From Dioscorea cayenensis subsp. rotundata (taxonomy: Eukaryota > Streptophyta > Magnoliopsida > Dioscoreales > Dioscoreaceae): a stretch of 64,000 nt of DNA. The notes below the pieces were generated by a model. The model was not told where the DNA came from. It saw only the letters and a program-made list of their open reading frames with translations, and made no database searches. The stretch covers positions 30,069,016-30,133,015 of the forward strand of contig NC_052475.1 in assembly GCF_009730915.1 (NCBI RefSeq), in the 5' to 3' direction. The translations under genes were made by a program, and so were the position numbers. Positions 57,733 to 64,000 of the stretch are shown here, in pieces. Positions within the stretch are counted from its first letter, which is position 1. Every line of letters starts with the position of its first letter.

Positions 57733-57759
57733 TTATGAAGAATTCAAATATCAAATGAG

Positions 57760-58640
57760 TTATATTTTAGTTTGAACACATTGATCTAGAGTTCATCATC
57801 TGAATTAAGATTAACAGACATTTTTTTGTCATCAAAGCAATGTTTGAGATGTTAAGATTCCAGATGCTAAGACCTTCCTCATATTTGTCTAGTGTAGTAG
57901 TGCTCCTTTCAATAGTATGGAAACCACTATGATTGCTATTTTTCCTCCAAAAGCAGTTCCTGACCAAACTAGATATGGCTTTTAAGAAAAATAAGTAGAA
58001 CAAGGGGACAGACCGGTGGATGTTGTTAATCAGGTAACCATATCAGCAGCAAAAATACTAGTATAGTTCCAAGAGATGATGGCATTAGCAACCCTATTGA
58101 CAAAATGTTGAAGTTAGTTAATGTAAATCCTTATAGGGGTAAATTAAAACACCCAAATAAATAAAAGGGTAAGTGCCAAATCTGGCATTGAGAATAGAGC
58201 TAATAGCGTTATAAATCCTCTTTTTGTGCAAGGAACATAGATAGTAGATTTATTAAAATTAGGAATTTAACTAGTGAAATCTCTATAGATATTCAAACAA
58301 AGTTTGCAGTTTTGACTGTAGGTCTAGACACCTTAGTGATGATGATCAATCCATCAATATACATAAGATGGTTAAAACTCCTAACTTATCTACCATCAAA
58401 ACCAGGACCATGCTAACTCTGAAACCACAGTTCAAGAGGGCAATCAAATTTTGAGAGATTAAGATGAAAAGATAAAGGGATATCAGGCTCTTCTGCCTAA
58501 CACCTCACTAATCACTCACCTGTCTAACAACCTGCAAAGAAAATGAAAAACATTAACATGAAAATAAGGACATAACTCAAAAGTAGGAGCCATGAAAGAA
58601 AAGCCCACAAACTTGAGGATCATGATCAATTCCCCTCCAG
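57760..58640 (-). mobile_element. LINE (L1-type) reverse-transcriptase fragment
   Basis: On the minus strand, in order from 58640 down, fragments match plant L1 reverse transcriptase. They are GVRQKSLISLYLFILISQ (normally RGLRQGDPLSP...), HLMYIDGLIIITK (the YADD box, here YIDG), NFNKSTI, ISWNYTSIFAADMVTLINNI and LVRNCFWRKN. Then come TTLDKYEEGLSIWNLNISNI and ALMTKKCL (the region before the 3' zinc-binding domain). Several stops and frame changes, and the altered YADD box, show a dead 5'-truncated copy. Neither endonuclease nor poly-A tail is clear. The Harbinger-like element abuts its 3' side. Confidence 0.72.
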
Positions 58641-58649
58641 CTTGCTTAC

Positions 58650-61600
58650 GTGGCCTGAATTTGCCATGAGTAAATCTCTGGTAGACACATGTGCTAACAG
58701 TTCATGATTTTGATTATGCATACAACTCTATTTTCTTATGTTGGAGGAATTTATGCCTTATAGTACAAATGTGGATAAATTACTTCTTTCATTTCTCTTT
58801 TTTGTTTCTTGTTCTTTCATGTTTCTTTTCAATCCTTGCCATCATCGCTTCTTGTTTGTGTTTATATATATATTGTATGCATGCTTCTGCTACTCGTGTT
58901 CTAGGTGTGGTTGGGTAAAGATCAACTCTTGGACTCTGACTCCGAATAAAAAAAAAAGATGTTACTTTTTTAGACCTGGATGAATTTTCTTTAATTTTAT
59001 TTCAAGTCCCATAATTCAAACATAATTACCTGATAAATCCTTTGCTGCTCATTTTAATCTAAGTATACTATCCTTGACAATCCTACTAAAAGTCATCTTT
59101 TGGAGTCCATTTCTTTTTCACCATAAAAAGCATGATCATTCAATTTTAGTTACATTTTGGTCTGAAAACTAGTTGGCGCTTTCAGTTGTCAGAGCTTGTA
59201 AATTTTGTTTATGTCACTTGGAGAAATTGGAATTGCATTAATTGCCCTTAGACCTGGATGCAGTCCAAGTGTTTGTTCAACTCATTGATTGATTGTTTCA
59301 ATATAGATGTCTAAAATAATTTGGTCAAATCAATCTGAAAATTATAAATGACATAATCATGACTAGATTGATGGTACCTATTTTATCTCTTCTTAAATGT
59401 AAGTCTTATGGAATAGATCCTCCTTGAGGGTTGACCAAGAATGAGATGATGCATCCAATGGAAGGAGACTTTTAAAGCTGTAACTTGCAAGAGTATGATG
59501 AGAAGGGATGGAGGTAGAGCTAAATTATTCCTAAGAATATATTGATTTATAATTTGACTCAATCCAACTCTATTTATTGCTCAGTAATTTGACGAATGGC
59601 GCTTCCAAGCACTATTATCATGATTCCATTGCATGCTCTTCGTGCTTTGCTTTACTTGGTGATGTGCAAATGTGCAATGCAGTAGTATTATTAGGGTTGT
59701 CCCTTAAAACTCATAGATCAATGTCATTTTAATTCAACCATAATAACCCATCATTACATACTTAGTTGACTGCATCGTAAAGTCTATGTTTGAGGTATTA
59801 GCCTTAATCTCTTCTATGATTTCTATCGACGGTTAGGTAGGCTTGATTTTTTACTTCAGATGCATTCATTCTTCCAATTCTATACTTGGTTCTTTGCACT
59901 AAATGGAAATGAATAATTATTGACAATGCGATTTCCTTGCCATAAAAATTTCTGGTATTTGGTATTGTTTGAGTTTATTATAATATTTGAAACTAAGTGT
60001 TCATATAAAACAGGAAATTGTAGTATTAATATATGTATGACTCCAAGATACATCGCATACTTTCTCTCAAGACAATCACTGGTTATCATAGATCTGTGAC
60101 ATCTTTCCTGACATTTTCTGATCTAAAAAGCTCACGTTTTTTTTTGTTCAAAATAGACTAAACTCCTTGCCCTTCACTTTGTTTTATTAAATGCAAACTA
60201 AATATATTATTTGGGTTTGATTCAACCCAAAAGCTTAAGCTGATAGATAAGAAACCTAAACTGATATGTTCAAATCCATGTTTTCCAATTTCACCAATAT
60301 TGGCTATTAGTTACCCTAATGTGTTTCACCCTTAGAAGGAATAAGCACACCACAATATTTGAATGGACATGTAATAAATTGTGAGTACCAACTGTTCTAA
60401 TTATAAGCGTTCTCGTGGCACATGTGACATGTCACATTTTGTAATTCAGTTGATTTCTATATGCTAAAGTTAGATTTTGTTCCATGGTTCTGAAAGGAAA
60501 AAAAACCCTCAATACATACTGATATCACAGTATAATATGAAAACTGTAAATGGGCTATATATACATCTCCTAAGAGATTATAAATATTTTCCAGGAGATC
60601 ATGTTTTTGGACCTATTAGCATGGACAGCATCCTTCAAATAAGGACACATCAATAATTGTGTCCACCTAAGGTTTAGTATATGCACAATGTGCAGTATTT
60701 TAGTTAGGACATCTGCAAAGAATAGTATTTTACTGAGCAAGTATAAGGGTTCAATTCTTATTAGTTGACTAAATTATGTGACAACCTCATCATATTTGGA
60801 TTTTTTTTTTTTTTTGGGAGAGCTGCTTGTTGCATAACTCGGCTGCGTGGAGAATGGAGAGTAAATAATGGTGGCCTAGTACACAAGCCATCTTTTAGTA
60901 TGGGGCCCAAGTAGAGTTAAATATGAGAGCCTGCTTCCATTGAGAATAAAGGCACCAAGTTGGTAATAAACAACTTCATTGTCAAGTCAAGGCTACATTG
61001 AGAGTTTCAAAAATAAATTGGAATAGTTAAGAAATTATATATAACTTTGACTGCGTGGATATTGTGTTACCATGGCTCTCTCCAGTATAAATGAAAGCTT
61101 AGTTTCAGCATCTGATGATAAATCGTGCATTTATAGATTACATTGTTTCCTTTAATTTGATATATTATTATTTTTGTTGATTTTTAAGTAGAATTCCTAT
61201 CTGATCTAATCCTGTTGTTTGATCATGTTTATACATACACTTAACAGTGGTTAATTCGGAAGTAAAATTTATCTGATCCAGCCACGAAAATTAGTCTCTC
61301 TGCCACTGTGCCTCCACAGCAGCAGTGAAAACTCAGCTCAGAACAATGTAAAAGGTTAATTATATATTAAGAGTTCAAGGAATTCTCTGATAGCAGACTT
61401 GCTTGTCCTAAAATAGTTCAAAGATAAAACATAATTGAAAACTTTGCAGGGCTTCTATATTATTGCTTCTGCCTTGAAGTTCTGGCCTTGCTAGCAATCT
61501 CATTATTTATACTACCTCTTCTTCTACTTATTTTATACTGATATTGCTTGTTATGAACTCCATCTATATTTTATTTAGATCTTTCTTTTATTCAAAAATC

Positions 61601-64000
61601 GACAAAACAAGAAATTTAAACATGGAAAAGACATGCACAAACCCTGGTCCCCTTTATATTTTGTCAAGTTGCTGGGTCAATATTCCACAAGTTCTACTAG
61701 TTGAGCCAACAAAAGGAGAAGCAGTTGTTGACGTGCTAAAGAAAACTAAAAGTAGGTGGCTTGCACATCTTACATATCACATTTAGTATCTACTTAAAAA
61801 CATATTTTTTATCATATTAACATTTGAAAAATCATCAAGGATGAGAATTCCTGTGGTGTTGGGCATAACAGTTGGGAAAAACTCGCCACTAAGGGGGTTT
61901 TAATATTCACTTATGCTGTTCCGTCTTCTTGTGATGCTTTCTTCCATTTTTATTATCACATATTTTATTGTAGGTAATCTGATTACTCCTAGTCAGGAAT
62001 CTCACTAAAACTAAATTTGGTTTTTCTTTTATACCACTGGAAGGGAATATGAAGCTCTGCTTGCTTTCTCAAACTTCTTGTCTGTACTAAACCTATTGAA
62101 TAATGTTTTTATGACTATTTGTGATATTTTATCTAATTGCCATGAAGCTCTACGTACTTTTTTATCAATGAATTTTTTTTATTATAGTTATATTTGGTTC
62201 ATCAACTTGGTCAAAAACTTAACTGATAATGGTAAATACTGTAAGATCGGAAGATATATGAACCAGGGGACAGAAAATCAAACCTAAAGAGAAAACATTC
62301 ATGTAGCTTGTGTTTTTCTCTGGCTTTCCTATCTCACTTTTATTATTCAAAATGCAACTGTTCTGATTATCTCAAGTAATATTATTATCACAAAAAGTAG
62401 TCCCATTTTAAGACAATTGAGCAAAGTGTCAACATCCTGTTAGGCTACTAATCAGGACCCAACTAGGGACGTGGACAGTGTGCAATTCAAGTCCTAACTA
62501 CTTGGCTAGAAAATGTTCAACATCTCAAATAAACCAAAGCTAACTTCTTAACCTGTGGTTATTATCTTCGTAATTGCAAAGATATGATGAACTTAGCATT
62601 AGATTTCTGGGACCTACTCTGCATTTTAATACTCATTTACAGTTTTTGGACTCATTAGTTTAGGACGGGCTGCTTGATTCTCAAAGCCTCATTAATATAA
62701 TTGGCTAATCATGTAATCAATTAAAACTCAATGCTAATGAGGAAAGCCGATGATTCTATAATTTTGTATTACAAAATTTCCTTTCATTCGAGTCTTATTT
62801 TACTATGTCAATGGTGATATAGATGCTACACCTTCTCCATTTGTCATAGTTCCTGCTGATGTGGCATTGTTGTCATGTCAACATGATCAATAATGCATGG
62901 AGGCGATACTGTTCCATCTGCACTATCATTAATGCATAATGTCTATACAAATTTTAGCGAGTATTGAAATTTGACCTATACATTTTCATGGAATAAATTA
63001 ATGAAGTCGACCCTTGTAGCTAGTATTGAATTAACTATTATCACACATTACTACAGCTCCAGGCATTTTAATATATTTAGAGAAGAAGCAACCCACAAGA
63101 ATTGAGTATAGTCGAATATGCTCCTAATTAAGATTTAGGTGTTATAAATTAGGAGTATAAGACACATATGAGATATGTCTAGTACAAGGGGACATGGTTA
63201 CCTCAGAGCCAAAGCTGCAAGGGAACTAGTTGTTGATTTTGATGTTAATAAAATATATTTTATCAATAAAAGTATGACACAAGAGAAACCACAATGAATG
63301 ATCTCGATCCCTGTCTACATGTGTATATATCAAGGTGGTCCAACAGACAAGGAACCTTCGTTGAGGAAGCAACTTCAAATATGTCAGCCATGGCTTCAGT
63401 GAAGATTTCAGTGATTAGGGTTTCCTCTATTGTGCAAATTATTTATCTTATTTCAATACTTGTTGCCGACACCAAATGATGCAAGTGCTTTAGAAAATGA
63501 GCCATGCAGAAAAAATTAAAAGAGGAAACTATTGGAGAAGAATTGCTCCTTTCCTCACTTGTGTGTCCTCTTGCATTGACTCTTTGTTAGTATCTTGTCC
63601 TACTTCCCTTTTAAGACTTTAAGTAATCAAGTTTAGTTGGGTGATTGTATTGTTCTTTTAATTTAGTGGGACACTATGAGGGTTTTGAGTAATATCTGTA
63701 CTGGTGCTTAGGATGCATTGACCTGATCCTGCAATATAATGCATCAAATGGAGAGGGGTATCCCATGAACAATTAGATTATGCTTGAGATAGTATATTTA
63801 TGAGGAGGATTTTTTGAAGATAGTATATATGGGTGAGTTTGTCTAAGGAGATAAAAAAAGTACGTCAGCAGTGAAGAATGTCTTGAAGAAGGTGGTGGTG
63901 GAGATTTTGGGTGATTGGCTGCACCAACTTCATTGCTAACTTTGCCATATCGTCAAAAGAAAGTGTCACATCTTACATTGTCACCATCTCTTTTGTATAA
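58650..64000. other. Non-coding AT-rich region to the window edge
   Basis: No frame with protein-like composition or a clear splice pair was found in these 5.3 kb. Short frames such as 61544-61786, 62078-62287 and 63294-63479 have no domain and lie in AT-rich sequence. The stretch may be intron of the gene starting at 54.8 kb or intergenic. A poly-T run sits at about 60801-60815. Confidence 0.5.

Noticed and set aside
61544-63479. Short plus-strand frames near the right edge as exons of the 54.8-kb gene
   Set aside because: No flanking splice-site pair keeps frame, and composition is that of AT-rich non-coding DNA.

Overview
The window is nuclear DNA from a flowering plant. Its genes have many GT-AG introns and belong to plant-only families: TOC34, MAP70, an EPF-like peptide, a plastid CbbY phosphatase, PPR, UGT85 and a BPA1-like RRM protein. 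Several genes have GC-rich 5' ends that become AT-rich further in, a gradient commoner in monocots. Together with the AT-rich, (TA)n-rich spacers this makes a monocot my best guess (inference; no single marker proves it).

Layout. 0.5-2.2 kb: BPA1-like RRM gene (+). 3.7 kb: tRNA-Gly(CCC) (-). 4.07-5.39 kb: a non-autonomous hAT element with a solo LTR inserted in it; both target-site duplications are intact. 6.6-8.6 kb: TOC34 (-). 10.0-10.6 kb: small, probably plastid protein (+). 11.2-15.5 kb: MAP70 (-). 17.2-20.1 kb: tandem pair of GFA/CENP-V zinc-fold proteins (-). 21.77-28.33 kb: a 6.55 kb decayed Mutator-like element (MULE). It holds a MURA transposase relic, a shorter second transposase relic, a convergent Ulp1-like protease relic, and arrays of a 20-22 bp TTTAA-centred repeat. 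29.4-31.7 kb: PPR gene (+) with an apparent frame switch. 32.1-34.8 kb: nitronate monooxygenase-like gene (+). 36.0-36.4 kb: EPFL secreted peptide (+). 37.6-40.9 kb: CbbY-type HAD phosphatase (+). 42.0-43.6 kb: broken UGT85-type glycosyltransferase (-). 45.0 kb: small unrecognised protein (+). 47.1-50.7 kb: PP2C phosphatase (-). 51.46-52.30 kb: long-armed foldback MITE. 54.8-55.35 kb: promoter and two leader exons of a gene whose body was not found. 55.4-64 kb: no recognisable host coding exon, but a Harbinger-like derivative, a LINE reverse-transcriptase fragment and a GC-rich palindromic repeat.

The host genes are ordinary, independently transcribed housekeeping and signalling genes. TOC34, CbbY, the small 10 kb protein and probably the PPR protein act in plastids or organelles. 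Exon borders were derived by hand from GT/AG sites, reading frame and family alignment from memory. Reading frame closes for every intact multi-exon gene listed.

The most unusual feature is the MULE. The same 20-22 bp periodic array fills the introns of the transposase, the introns of its degenerate upstream copy, the 3' flank, and the upstream side of the convergent protease relic.
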